Below are positions 41,615-50,159 of a stretch of 60,469 nt of DNA, one piece after another. The notes beneath the pieces were generated by a model. That model saw only the letters and a program-made list of their open reading frames with translations, did no database searches and was not told the DNA's origin. The stretch lies in assembly GCF_003626635.1 (NCBI RefSeq), contig NZ_RAZT01000025.1, positions 1-60,469 of the forward strand, given 5' to 3'. Source of the stretch: Micromonospora musae. GTDB taxonomy: Bacteria > Actinomycetota > Actinomycetes > Mycobacteriales > Micromonosporaceae. The translations under genes were made by a program, and so were the position numbers. Position 1 is the stretch's first letter, and every line of letters starts with the position of its first letter.

Positions 41615-42355
41615 TCAGGTGAGCGGGCGCAGCCGCACCCGGCCGGGGACGGCGCTCACCAGTTGACCGTCGGGCAGTTCGCGCCAGCCGGGCTCCTCGT
41701 CGTGCGGCTCGGAGGCGAGCAGCACCGCGTCCGGGCTCTCGCGCACCGACAGCGCGTGCCCGAGGACGCTGGCGACCACGGCACGGCCATCGGTGAGCAG
41801 CACGTTGAGTCGGGATCCGGGGGCGGCCTCGGCGACCGCTCGCACCGTCGCGGCCACCGCGTCGGCCGCGTCCGCGCCACCGCGCAACCGGTGCCGTACC
41901 AACGCCCAGAGCAGCGCCGAGTCGGTGGTGGCGTCCAGGGTGAGCAGGTCGCGTACGGGCAGCTCGGCGGCGAGCGGCACGACCGTGTCCGGCCAGCCCC
42001 GGATCACGCCGTTGTGGCTGAACAGCCAGCGCCCCTCGGAGAACGGCGCCGCCGCGTCGTCGAGCACCGCCATGCCGACGGTGGCGGAGCGGACGGCGGC
42101 CAGCACCGCGCCGGCCGAGGTCACTTCGGCCAGCTGCGCGATCGTCGGGTCGCTCCAGATCGGCTGGGCCCGCCGGTAACGCACCGGCGCACCGTCACCG
42201 GGGTACCAGCCGATCCCGAAGCCGTCGGCGTTGATGGTGCCCCCGCCCCGCATGTCGCGCGGCGCCCACGCCTGGCGGACCAGGGAGAACGGCGGCTCGA
42301 ACAGCAACCGCGCGAGGGTGACCGGCGGCCCGAGATAGACGAGGTGTCGGCACAT
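41615..42355 (-). CDS. egtC: gamma-glutamyl-hercynyl-cysteine S-oxide hydrolase EgtC
   Basis: 246 aa class II glutamine amidotransferase fold. The catalytic Cys2 is exposed by Met removal (MCRHLVYLG), which fixes the start. TINADGFGIGWY and FSHNGVIRGW are the Ntn-hydrolase signatures. It removes glutamate from the EgtB product. A 121-bp gap to egtB contains two tandem GGGCCCGTACCC words, but the genes are still likely cotranscribed. Confidence 0.95.
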   Translation of the reverse strand: MCRHLVYLGPPVTLARLLFEPPFSLVRQAWAPRDMRGGGTINADGFGIGWYPGDGAPVRYRRAQPIWSDPTIAQLAEVTSAGAVLAAVRSATVGMAVLDDAAAPFSEGRWLFSHNGVIRGWPDTVVPLAAELPVRDLLTLDATTDSALLWALVRHRLRGGADAADAVAATVRAVAEAAPGSRLNVLLTDGRAVVASVLGHALSVRESPDAVLLASEPHDEEPGWRELPDGQLVSAVPGRVRLRPLT

Positions 42356-42476
42356 CAGGCGGCTCCGCCACGGGCCTCGGCCGGGCCCGTACCCACGGCC
42401 GGGCCCGTACCCGCGGTCGGAGCCGGGCCCACCGCCGACCGCTCCGGCGAGGCCGGCCGAGGCCGTCGGAGCCCCG

Positions 42477-43814
42477 TCACGACCGCGACTCCTCCGGCCG
42501 AGCGTCCCGGGCGCAGCGGAACCCGCTGAAGATCTGCCGGCGGATCGGGAGGTCCCAGTTGCGGAAGGTCCCCCGGCACGCCACCCGGTCGGTACCGAAC
42601 GAGCCGCCGCGCAGCACCCGGTAGTCGTCGCCGAAGAACACCTCGGAGTATTCCCGGTACGGGAAGGCGGTGAACCCCGGATGCCCTCGGAAGTTGGTGG
42701 ACGTCCACTCCCAGACGTCCCCGATCAGCTGGTGAACGCCGAGCGGTGACGCCCCGTCCGGATACGCGCCCACCGGGGCGGGCCACAGGTGCCGCTGGCC
42801 GAGGTTGGCGTGCGCGGCGGCCGGGTCGTCGTCGCCCCACGGGTACCGGCGGGAGCGTCCGGTCGCCGGGTCCCACCGGGCGGCCTTCTCCCACTCCGCC
42901 TCGGTGGGCAGGCGCTTTCCCGCCCAGCTCGCGTACGCCTGCGCCTCGTACCAGCAGACGTGCACCACCGGCTCGTCGTCACGCACCGGCGCCCACCGCC
43001 CGAACCGCCGGTAGGCCCAGCCGTCGCCGTCACGACGCCAGTGCAGCGGTGCGGAAAGCCCGGCCGCCATCCGGTGCGCCCAGCCGGCGCTGCTCCACCA
43101 GCGCGAATCGTCGTACCCCCCGGCGGCGACGAACCGCTGGTACTGGCCGTTGGTCACCGGGGCCGCGTCGATGACGTACGCGGGCAGCTCCACCGGGTGG
43201 GCCGGGCGCTCGTTGTCCAGCGCCCACGGGTCGGTGTCGGTGCCCATGGTGAACGGGCCCGCCGGGATCAGCACCTCACCGCCGACCGGTGCCCGCGGTT
43301 CGGGCGGCGGCGGCGCGTGCAGCACGGCCGGGCCGGCGCGCAGCTGATGGGTGGCGAGCATCGTCTCGTCGTGCTGCTGCTCGTGCTGCACGATCATCCC
43401 GAACGCGAAGCCCTCGGCCACCAGCCGCCCGTGCGTGAACCGAACCCCGTCGAGCAGGTCGTAGACCTTGTTCCGGACGGTCGACACGTAGGCCCGGGCC
43501 TCGGCCGGAGGCAGCAGCGGCAGGGACGGGCGGTCCTTGCGCGGCTGCTTGAACGCGTCGTAGAGGTCGTCGATGTCCTGCCGCACGGGTGGCCGGCCAC
43601 CCACGTCGCGGACCAGCCACAACTCCTCCTGGTTGCCGACGTGCGCGAGGTCCCAGACCAGCGGGGACATCAGCGGCGAGTGCTGCCGCATCAGGTCGGC
43701 GTCGTCGACCACCTCGGTCAGCAGCGCGGTACGGGCCCGGGTGCGGTCCAGCTCGGCCGCGATGCGGGCCCGCAGCTGCTCCGTTCCGAGCCGGTCGATG
43801 CTCGTGTCGGTCAC
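42477..43814 (-). CDS. egtB: hercynine oxygenase (sulfoxide synthase) EgtB
   Basis: 445 aa; GTG at 43814 overlaps egtA's stop by 4 bp. The N-terminal DinB-like domain supplies iron ligands: DLAHVGNQEELW and QHEQQHDETML (the His-X3-His-X-Glu region). The C-terminal FGE-sulfatase domain runs from GGEVLIPAGPFTMGTDTDPW through GDVWEWTSTNFRGHPGF to VLRGGSFGTDRV. It joins gamma-glutamylcysteine and hercynine using O2. Confidence 0.96.
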   Translation of the reverse strand: MTDTSIDRLGTEQLRARIAAELDRTRARTALLTEVVDDADLMRQHSPLMSPLVWDLAHVGNQEELWLVRDVGGRPPVRQDIDDLYDAFKQPRKDRPSLPLLPPAEARAYVSTVRNKVYDLLDGVRFTHGRLVAEGFAFGMIVQHEQQHDETMLATHQLRAGPAVLHAPPPPEPRAPVGGEVLIPAGPFTMGTDTDPWALDNERPAHPVELPAYVIDAAPVTNGQYQRFVAAGGYDDSRWWSSAGWAHRMAAGLSAPLHWRRDGDGWAYRRFGRWAPVRDDEPVVHVCWYEAQAYASWAGKRLPTEAEWEKAARWDPATGRSRRYPWGDDDPAAAHANLGQRHLWPAPVGAYPDGASPLGVHQLIGDVWEWTSTNFRGHPGFTAFPYREYSEVFFGDDYRVLRGGSFGTDRVACRGTFRNWDLPIRRQIFSGFRCARDARPEESRS

Positions 43815-45046
43815 CGGTCTCCTCCCTCCGCGGCGGCTCGTCGCCGTCGTACGCCTCGGTGGATCTCGTCGGTCAGCTCGGCCGGCAGGTCGAGCCGGGG
43901 CAGCGCCGCGAGGGCCAGGTCGAGCAGGTGCGCCGCGGCGGTGGCGAGCGCCCGGTCGGCGAGTCCGGCGCGGGCCGCGTCGTGCCACCGGTGCGCCACC
44001 GGCGCGCTGACCAGGTATGCGGCGTGCAGGGTCGCCGGATCGGCGAAGAGGGCCGCCAGCACCGCCAGCGGGATCATCCAGTCCCGGCCCGGCTGCGCGT
44101 CGAGGTAGCGCAGTTCGAGGTAGCCGCGCGGTCGTACCGGCGGGAAGAGGGTGCTCACGTGGTAGTCGAGGTCGTCGGTGGTCGGCGGCCTCGGTAGCGC
44201 ACCGGCGAGCCAGTCGGCGAAGGTGACGTCGGGCGGGGGTGTCCAGTCGGGCCCGGCGGTGCGCAGGCACAGCAGCGGCGCGGCGAGCACGTAGCGGGTC
44301 CACGCCGTCACCGGGTCGTCGTCGGGTCTTGCCGGGGACCAGACCGGGCCGGTGCGGGCCGGGTCGGTCGAGAGCCAGGCCGCCATGCGGAAGGAGGCCC
44401 AGCCGGTGCCGCGCCCGGCGTGTCGATCGGCCGTGGCGAAGGCCGCGACCAGCGGCGGCCCGACGGCGTGCGCCACGGCCCAGCGCAGCGGCACCTGCTC
44501 GGGTTCACCCGCGTCGAGGCAGACCTGCAGGCCGGCGGTGCAGTACATCATCGTGCGGCCGGCTGCGCCGCCGCGGTCGAACACCCGGCGCATCGCCCGG
44601 TAGCGGGGCGTCTCCAGGACGGACTGCGGCTGCCGGTAGGGGTCGATGCCGGTGCCGCCGAGGGTCAGCCCGGCGCGTTCCAGCAGGCCGGTCACCTGCG
44701 CGATGTCGGTCTCGGTGGCGCGGATGAGCGCGCCGATCGAGGTGTGCGGCGGAGTCGAGAGCTCCACCTGGCCGCCCGGTTCGAGGCTGACCGCGCTGCC
44801 GCGCCGCAGCGGCTGCGCCGGGCTCGCCTCGTCGAGCGTCACCGGGCTGTGCCGCCCCAGCGCCGCCCGCAGCCGTGCGGGGTCGACCGGGCGGGCGGGG
44901 TCGGCGACGTCGTGCACGGTCCATTCCAGCTCCACGCCGGTGCGGACCGGCGGGCCGGTCTTGAAGCAGATGCGGGCGAGGTGACGGGCCGCCGCCCCGG
45001 ACTCGTGCAGGATCGCTCCGCGATCGAGCTCGGGTGGCGTCGTCAT
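43811..45046 (-). CDS. egtA: glutamate-cysteine ligase EgtA
   Basis: 411 aa GCS2-family ligase that makes gamma-glutamylcysteine for EgtB. Markers: VELEWTVHD, GGQVELSTPPH and the C-terminal RPRGYLELRYLDAQPG. The start MTTPPELD (45046) is preferred because GGGAGGGGG lies 9 nt upstream. A -10 element TACGGT (45092-45087) would give a 34-nt leader. First gene of egtABCD. Confidence 0.94.
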   Translation of the reverse strand: MTTPPELDRGAILHESGAAARHLARICFKTGPPVRTGVELEWTVHDVADPARPVDPARLRAALGRHSPVTLDEASPAQPLRRGSAVSLEPGGQVELSTPPHTSIGALIRATETDIAQVTGLLERAGLTLGGTGIDPYRQPQSVLETPRYRAMRRVFDRGGAAGRTMMYCTAGLQVCLDAGEPEQVPLRWAVAHAVGPPLVAAFATADRHAGRGTGWASFRMAAWLSTDPARTGPVWSPARPDDDPVTAWTRYVLAAPLLCLRTAGPDWTPPPDVTFADWLAGALPRPPTTDDLDYHVSTLFPPVRPRGYLELRYLDAQPGRDWMIPLAVLAALFADPATLHAAYLVSAPVAHRWHDAARAGLADRALATAAAHLLDLALAALPRLDLPAELTDEIHRGVRRRRAAAEGGDR

Positions 45047-45297
45047 CGGTCGGCCCCCTCCCGCACCGGCATCCGGACCGGGTGTCACCGTAGCGGCACC
45101 CACCGACACCGCGGGCCGGTCTGCGGGCCCGTCAACCCCTGTCTAGCAGACCGTGGCGGAACGGCCGGTGCGAACAACCGCGCCGGACACCACGGTCGCG
45201 GGCGTACGCCGCGACCACGGCGCTGGGCGACGACGACGACGGACGACGGACGGTCCGCACGACACCGGCGCGGCCCGGCGCCGCCGACCCGCCCTGC
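45047..45297. other. egt promoter region and upstream terminator
   Basis: Contains the egtA -10 candidate at 45092-45087 and, farther up, an 8-bp stem (45194-45201 with 45209-45216) positioned to end the gene at 45298. No gene seen. Confidence 0.55.
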
Positions 45298-46158
45298 TCA
45301 GCCCACCGGCAGGGCCGACGCCGGGCCGCTCCCGTTGCCCTTGCCGTCGCCCTTGTCCTTGACCTTGCCCTGGTCGTCGCCCTGGTCCTTGTCCTTGTCC
45401 TTGACCTGGTCGTCGCCCTGGTCCTTGTCCTTGTCCTTGACCTGGTCGTCGCCCTGGTCCTTGTCCTTGTCCTTGACCTTGCCCTGCCCGTTTCCGGGCT
45501 CGGCGGGGACGGGCGGCGGGGACGGCCTCCCGGCCCGTGCCGGTTCCTGGCAGTACGCCTCGACCTCGCCGACCCCGCCGGCCGCCTCGACCAGCGGGCG
45601 GAACGAGGGAGTGGTGAGCGCCTTCTCCCGCTGGGCCGGCTTCTTGGCCAGGTACGCCGCGCACAACCGGACCGCCGGCTCGTCCTGCTCGGGGCCGCCG
45701 GAGGACCGCTCGGGGTCGGCGCTCGGCGCCACGTCGGGCCGTGCGTCGGTGGAGGTGCTCTCGGCGGGGCGGGACTCCGGGCGGCCGGTGACGGGCGCCG
45801 GGCTCACCGGGACGGGCGGCGCCGGCGGTTGCTCCAGGGTGACCGCGGCGAAGGCGACCCCGGCCGTCGCGGTGACGAGCAGGCCGGCGGCCCAGGCCAG
45901 CGCGCCCGCGGTGAGTCGGCGCCGCCGTGGCGGGCGGAGGGTCGCCGGCGTCGCGCGGGCCGCCCGAAAGGCCGCCAGCGCGGCCTGCTCCCCGTCGAGT
46001 TCGTGTGCACGGGCCGGCGCCGCCGCGGCGGCGAGCAGCTCCGCGAGCGGATCCGGCGGGCCGTCCGCCTCGGCCGGCTCGCCCGCCCGGGCCGCGTCGA
46101 GAAGCCGATCGGCCTCCGCGCGGTCGGCGAGCCGATCCGGCTCGCGACCGTCACTCAT
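45298..46158 (-). CDS. membrane protein with KDKDKDQGDDQV repeats, sigma-factor partner
   Basis: 286 aa; ATG at 46158 with GGGGGA upstream, 16 bp after the ECF sigma gene's stop. A cytoplasmic N-terminal ~95 residues precedes one helix (LTAGALAWAAGLLVTATAGV). The outer part is Pro/Ser-rich, with a small Cys-containing domain (VRLCAAYLAKKP to VEAYCQEPA), then three near-perfect 12-residue repeats and a Gly/Lys end. Position suggests an anti-sigma role, but no zinc anti-sigma HxxxCxxC motif is present. Confidence 0.8.
   Translation of the reverse strand: MSDGREPDRLADRAEADRLLDAARAGEPAEADGPPDPLAELLAAAAAPARAHELDGEQAALAAFRAARATPATLRPPRRRRLTAGALAWAAGLLVTATAGVAFAAVTLEQPPAPPVPVSPAPVTGRPESRPAESTSTDARPDVAPSADPERSSGGPEQDEPAVRLCAAYLAKKPAQREKALTTPSFRPLVEAAGGVGEVEAYCQEPARAGRPSPPPVPAEPGNGQGKVKDKDKDQGDDQVKDKDKDQGDDQVKDKDKDQGDDQGKVKDKGDGKGNGSGPASALPVG
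45370..45477 (-). repeat. three 36-bp tandem coding repeats
   Basis: In-frame 36-bp units start at 45370, 45406 and 45442 and encode the charged dodecapeptide KDKDKDQGDDQ(V/G). Copies are almost identical at DNA level, implying recent expansion or conversion. Confidence 0.85.
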
Positions 46159-46174
46159 CCTGAATTCCCCCACG

Positions 46175-46807
46175 TCAACCATCCGCCGGTTCGGCACGCG
46201 GCGCTCGCGGACGCAACTCGCCGCGCGAGCGGGGCGGCGTCGCCCGCTCCGACATCACCGGGAACGGCTCCGTGCCGTGCTGCTCCAGCAGCGCGGCGAG
46301 CCGCCGCAACCCCCGGTGCGCGGCGGTACGCACCGCGCCCGCCCGACGACCGAGCACCCGGCCGGCGGTCTCGGCGTCGAGCCCGACCACCGCCCGCAGC
46401 AGGACGGCCTCCGCCTCCCGGGGCGGCAGGGTGGCGATCAGCGCGAGCGCGGCCTCGGTGCCGAGGCTCTCCCCGGCCCGCTCGGCGGTGTCCGCGTCCC
46501 CGGCCAGCTCGTTGAGCGCCTGCACCGGCACCGGTAGCGACGGGCGGCGACGCTGCCGACGCAGGTGGTCCATGGCCCGGTTGCGGGCGATGGTGATGGC
46601 CCAGGCACGGAACTCGCCGCCGGTGAAGCTGGGCAGATCCCGCGAGATCTGCAGCCAGGTCTCCGACGCGACGTCCTCCGCGTCCGCGCCCACCAGCGCC
46701 GTCACGTAGCGCAACAGTCCAGGTTGGATGCTCCGGTAGAGGAATCGGAAGGCCTCCTCGTCGCCGGAGCGCGCCTTCGCCACCGCCTCGCTCAGCTCCG
46801 CCGTCAT
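46175..46807 (-). CDS. ECF-family RNA polymerase sigma factor
   Basis: 210 aa. Region 2: DEEAFRFLYRSIQPGLLRYV, DAEDVASETWLQI and FRAWAITIARNRAMDHLRRQ. Region 4: ALALIATLPPREAEAVLLRA and GLDAETAGRVLGRRAGAVRT, ending in an Arg/Pro tail. The Met at 46807 is chosen; 46843 is an alternative. The ribosome binding site is weak for both. A promoter TTGTCG-17 nt-TAGCGT lies at 47053-47025. It is cotranscribed with the membrane protein at 45298. Confidence 0.92.
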   Translation of the reverse strand: MTAELSEAVAKARSGDEEAFRFLYRSIQPGLLRYVTALVGADAEDVASETWLQISRDLPSFTGGEFRAWAITIARNRAMDHLRRQRRRPSLPVPVQALNELAGDADTAERAGESLGTEAALALIATLPPREAEAVLLRAVVGLDAETAGRVLGRRAGAVRTAAHRGLRRLAALLEQHGTEPFPVMSERATPPRSRGELRPRAPRAEPADG

Positions 46808-47024
46808 GCCGTCGCCGGCCCTGGAGCAGCCGGTGGGCGGCATCGGTCCCCGCAGGCCGGCGAACGCCGTACCGGCCGGCTCTTGGACCGGGCCTCTCCC
46901 CGCACCTCTTCCCAGACCTCCGCTGCCCCTTGTTCCCGCGACCGCGGCGGCGCGGGCGACCTCTCCGGGCACCCCCCGGCGCTCGACGCCGACCCAAAGC
47001 CACACCGGCGTAGTCAGCGGGCCA

Positions 47025-47053
47025 ACGCTAGGATCAGGCAACCGGAGCGACAA
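47025..47053 (-). promoter_or_regulatory. sigma-70-type promoter of the ECF operon
   Basis: On the minus strand: TTGTCG (47053-47048), 17-nt spacer, TAGCGT (47030-47025). Confidence 0.55.
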
Positions 47054-47313
47054 GCTAACGGCACGTCACAGAAGAGTGACAATTATCAACAGCCCTGCGC
47101 CGCGTGTCGGCGTAACGCTTCGACGACCTCGGGCGCTGCACCTCCTCCACCCCCGTCGGCGCGGCCGCCGGGCGGGTTCCCGGCACGAAACGGACGCGCA
47201 GGGTGATCGATGCGTCACGCAGCGACGACGAACCGGGGGTACGGCACCGGCCGCACGGCGGCGAACGCCCCACGCGCGGGACTGCGCCGTGCGTGCCCAC
47301 CGACCCCTCTGGG

Positions 47314-47319
47314 TACGGT
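47314..47319 (+). promoter_or_regulatory. -10 element of leaderless kinase gene
   Basis: TACGGT, then exactly 6 nt, then GTG at 47326. Confidence 0.65.
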
Positions 47320-47325
47320 AACCCC

Positions 47326-48687
47326 GTGTTGTCATCGGAGGTCGTGCTCAGCGGTCGCTACCGCCTGGACGAACGCGTCGCCACCGGCGGCATGGGCGAC
47401 GTCTGGCGGGGCACAGACCAGGTCCTCGGCCGGCAGGTCGCGGTCAAGGTGCTGCTGCCGTCGCTGGTCTCCGACCCCGATTTCATCGCCCGGTTCCGGG
47501 CCGAGGCGCGGATCATGGCCGCCCTGCGGCACCCCGGCATCGTGCAGGTCTTCGACTGCGGCGAGGACGAGCTCGCCGACGGTGGTCGGGCCGACTACCT
47601 GGTCATGGAGTTCGTCGACGGCGAGCCGCTCTCCAAGCGGATCGAGGCCGCCGGGAAGCTCGGCGTGGCCGAGACGATGTCGATCGTGGCGCAGGCGGCG
47701 CAGGCGCTGGCCGCCGCGCACCGCGGAGGCATCGTGCACCGCGACGTCAAGCCGAGCAACCTGCTCGTGCAGGAGGACGGCTCCGTCGTCCTGGTCGACT
47801 TCGGGGTGGCCCGGTCGACGAACGTCACGAGCATCACCAGCACGAACGCGGTGCCCGGCACGGCGCTCTACATGGCGCCCGAGCAGGCGGCCGGGCGACC
47901 GGTCAGTGGCGCCACCGACATCTACGCCCTCGGCGCGGTCACCTACTGCTGCCTCACCGGCACGCCCCCGTTCACCGGGGACAACCCGCTCCAGGTGGCG
48001 GTGCGGCACCTGGACGACGAGCCACCGGAGCTGCCGCACGACATCCCCGAGGCGGTCCGCGCCCTGGTCTCGCGCGCCCTGGCCAAGGATCCGGCCGAGC
48101 GGTTCAGCAGCGGCGCGGCGATGGCCGAGGCGGCGCGTACCGCGGTGACCGGTGACGCCGGGCCGACCGCCATGGTCTCGGTGACTCCGCTGCGCGGCGC
48201 CGGCCCGGACACCCAGCCGGAGCTCACCCCCGGCGCGCTGGTGGCCGATGGCCCGGCCCGGCGCGGGCGACCGGCGCTGCTGGGCGCCGCCGCGGCCGTG
48301 CTGGTCGGGCTGGTCGGGCTGGCCGCCGCGCTCGGCGCCACCAAGTACGCGGGGGACGCCCCGGCGGTGGAGCTCACCCCGACCACCCCGGCGGTCACAC
48401 CGACCCAGAACACCGACCTGTCGATCGGCAACGAGGTGAAGCCCACCGACCCGGACCGGCCGGTGCGGCCGACCGCTCCCCGCACGAGCGCACCGGCCTC
48501 GACCAGCCCGAGCCAGAGCGCCCAGCCGAGCGACTCCGCCAGCCCGGAGTCGCCGAGCCCGACGCCGAGCGCTTCGGCGACCGGATCCCCTTCGACCAGC
48601 GTGTCGCCGGAGCCCACGGCCACGGATCCGAGCACCACGCCGACCACCCCGGACGGCGGGGACCCGCCGCTGGGTGGGAGGGAGTGA
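47326..48687 (+). CDS. PknB-type membrane serine/threonine kinase
   Basis: 453 aa from GTG 47326. Kinase domain 1-~270: GGMGDVW, VAVKVL (Lys41), HRDVKPSNL (Asp140), DFG (158-160), GTALYMAPEQ. A juxtamembrane stretch leads to one helix (~317-339). The outer part is ~110 residues of Ser/Thr/Pro-rich low complexity with no PASTA domain. It resembles PknA-like sensor kinases of actinobacteria. The nucleotide-sugar dehydrogenase follows after 155 bp but has its own ribosome binding site. Confidence 0.94.
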   Translation: MLSSEVVLSGRYRLDERVATGGMGDVWRGTDQVLGRQVAVKVLLPSLVSDPDFIARFRAEARIMAALRHPGIVQVFDCGEDELADGGRADYLVMEFVDGEPLSKRIEAAGKLGVAETMSIVAQAAQALAAAHRGGIVHRDVKPSNLLVQEDGSVVLVDFGVARSTNVTSITSTNAVPGTALYMAPEQAAGRPVSGATDIYALGAVTYCCLTGTPPFTGDNPLQVAVRHLDDEPPELPHDIPEAVRALVSRALAKDPAERFSSGAAMAEAARTAVTGDAGPTAMVSVTPLRGAGPDTQPELTPGALVADGPARRGRPALLGAAAAVLVGLVGLAAALGATKYAGDAPAVELTPTTPAVTPTQNTDLSIGNEVKPTDPDRPVRPTAPRTSAPASTSPSQSAQPSDSASPESPSPTPSASATGSPSTSVSPEPTATDPSTTPTTPDGGDPPLGGRE

Positions 48688-48842
48688 CCGACCGGAGGCG
48701 GCCGACGGCCGGTTGACGGCGTCGGTTCGCCGGACGCACGACCAACCTCACCCGTCCCGATATCCCCAAACCGGACTTACGGCAGCAGACAGCGCCCTAC
48801 GCTCCAAGCAGGTCTTTTCCCCCGTCTGCCCCAGGAGCTTGG

Positions 48843-50105
48843 GTGAGCGCTGAGAAGTTGGTCGTGATCGGCCAGGGTTACGTCGGACTACCACTCGCCA
48901 TCCGGGCCGTCGAGGCCGGACTCGACGTGGTCGGGCTCGACGTCGACGGCGACCGGATCAAGCGGCTCGCCTCGGGTGAGTCCTTCGTGGAGGACATCAG
49001 CACCGACCGGCTCGGCCGCGCGCTGAGCACCGGGCGGTACCGGCCGAGCACCGAGTACCCGGACGCCGAGGGATTCGACATATGCGTGATCACGGTGCCC
49101 ACTCCGCTGCGCGACGGCACGCCGGACCTCAGCTTCGTTGAGCAGGCCGGCATCGGCATCGGCCCGTACGTCCGGCCGGGCTGCACGGTCGTCCTGGAGT
49201 CCACCACCTACCCCGGCACGACCGAGGAGCTGCTGCGGCCGCTGCTCGAGTCGGCGAGCGGTCTGCGCAGCCCCGGCGACTTCCACCTGGGCTACAGCCC
49301 GGAGCGGATCGACCCGGGCAACCCCACCTGGCGCCTGGAGAACACCGCGAAGGTGGTCTCCGGCGTGGACGCCGAGTCGCTGGCCCGGGTCGACGACTTC
49401 TACCGGCGGATCGTCGAGCGTACGGTGCCCGTCGACTCGACCCGGGTGGCCGAGCTGACCAAGCTGATCGAGAACACCTTCCGCCAGGTCAACATCGCTC
49501 TGATCAACGAGCTGACCATGCTCTCGCACCACCTGGAGATCGACGTCTGGCAGGCGATCGAGGCCGCCGAGACGAAACCCTTCGGATTCATGCCGTTCCG
49601 GCCGGGCCCCGGAGTGGGCGGGCACTGCCTGCCGATCGACCCGTGTTACCTGTCCTGGCAGGTGAAGCGGCGGTTGGGCCGGCAGTTCCGCTTCATCGAG
49701 CTGGCCAACGACGTGAACCACGAGATGCCCGAGCACGTGACGCAGCGGGTGATGGCCGGGTTGAACCGGCGCGGCCGCGCGATCAGCGGATCCCGGCTGC
49801 TGCTGCTCGGGCTCGCGTACAAGCGGAACACCGGCGACATGCGCGACTCCCCCGCGGTCGACGTGGCCCAGCGGTTGCAGGCGCTGGGCGCGGAGGTGCG
49901 CGCCGTGGAGCCGTACGCCGAACCGCACCACATCCCCGGCGGGGTGGCCGTCGTGAGCCTCACCGAACGGGAGGTCCGGGAGGCGGACGCGGTGATCGTG
50001 GTGACCGACCACGACGTGTTCGACTACGACCTGGTCACCCGGCACGCCCGCTACGTCTTCGACTCCCGTAACCGCTGCGCCGGCGACGTGGTCGAGCGGT
50101 TGTAG
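48843..50105 (+). CDS. UDP-sugar dehydrogenase (UDP-Glc/UDP-ManNAc type)
   Basis: 420 aa; GTG start with CAGGAG upstream. NAD site VVIGQGYVGLPLA, YSPERIDPGNP, catalytic Cys262 in GPGVGGHCLPIDP, and LLGLAYKRNTGDMRDSPA in the third domain. It oxidises the C6 hydroxyl of a UDP-hexose to a uronate for surface polysaccharide. GGHCLPIDP and overall length favour the WecC/UDP-HexNAc dehydrogenase branch, but the substrate is not certain. Converges on the ABC permease with a strong terminator between. Confidence 0.93.
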   Translation: MSAEKLVVIGQGYVGLPLAIRAVEAGLDVVGLDVDGDRIKRLASGESFVEDISTDRLGRALSTGRYRPSTEYPDAEGFDICVITVPTPLRDGTPDLSFVEQAGIGIGPYVRPGCTVVLESTTYPGTTEELLRPLLESASGLRSPGDFHLGYSPERIDPGNPTWRLENTAKVVSGVDAESLARVDDFYRRIVERTVPVDSTRVAELTKLIENTFRQVNIALINELTMLSHHLEIDVWQAIEAAETKPFGFMPFRPGPGVGGHCLPIDPCYLSWQVKRRLGRQFRFIELANDVNHEMPEHVTQRVMAGLNRRGRAISGSRLLLLGLAYKRNTGDMRDSPAVDVAQRLQALGAEVRAVEPYAEPHHIPGGVAVVSLTEREVREADAVIVVTDHDVFDYDLVTRHARYVFDSRNRCAGDVVERL

Positions 50106-50113
50106 ACCGGCAC

Positions 50114-50156
50114 CGCCGGTGCGGTCGGCGTCAACGACGACGGGACCGCACCGGCG
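50114..50156. terminator. bidirectional terminator
   Basis: Perfect 13-bp arms (50114-50126 and 50144-50156) between the convergent dehydrogenase and permease genes. Confidence 0.8.
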
Positions 50157-50159
50157 CTG

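Larger units (their letters stand above)
46808..47325. other. divergent promoter region, 518 bp
   Basis: Separates the sigma-factor operon from the PknB-type kinase gene. It contains the promoter at 47025-47053, a GTCAC-N6-GTGAC dyad at 47065-47080 in an unusually AT-rich patch, and the kinase -10 at 47314. No gene seen. Confidence 0.6.

Noticed and set aside
42355..42477. Missing small gene between egtB and egtC
   Set aside because: The 121-bp gap has no start with a ribosome binding site; EgtC must begin at the Met-Cys at 42355 because Cys2 is the nucleophile.
47065..47080. Second CRP-type site (GTCAC-N6-GTGAC)
   Set aside because: The half-sites are in the opposite arrangement to TGTGA-N6-TCACA. 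It is left as an unexplained dyad.
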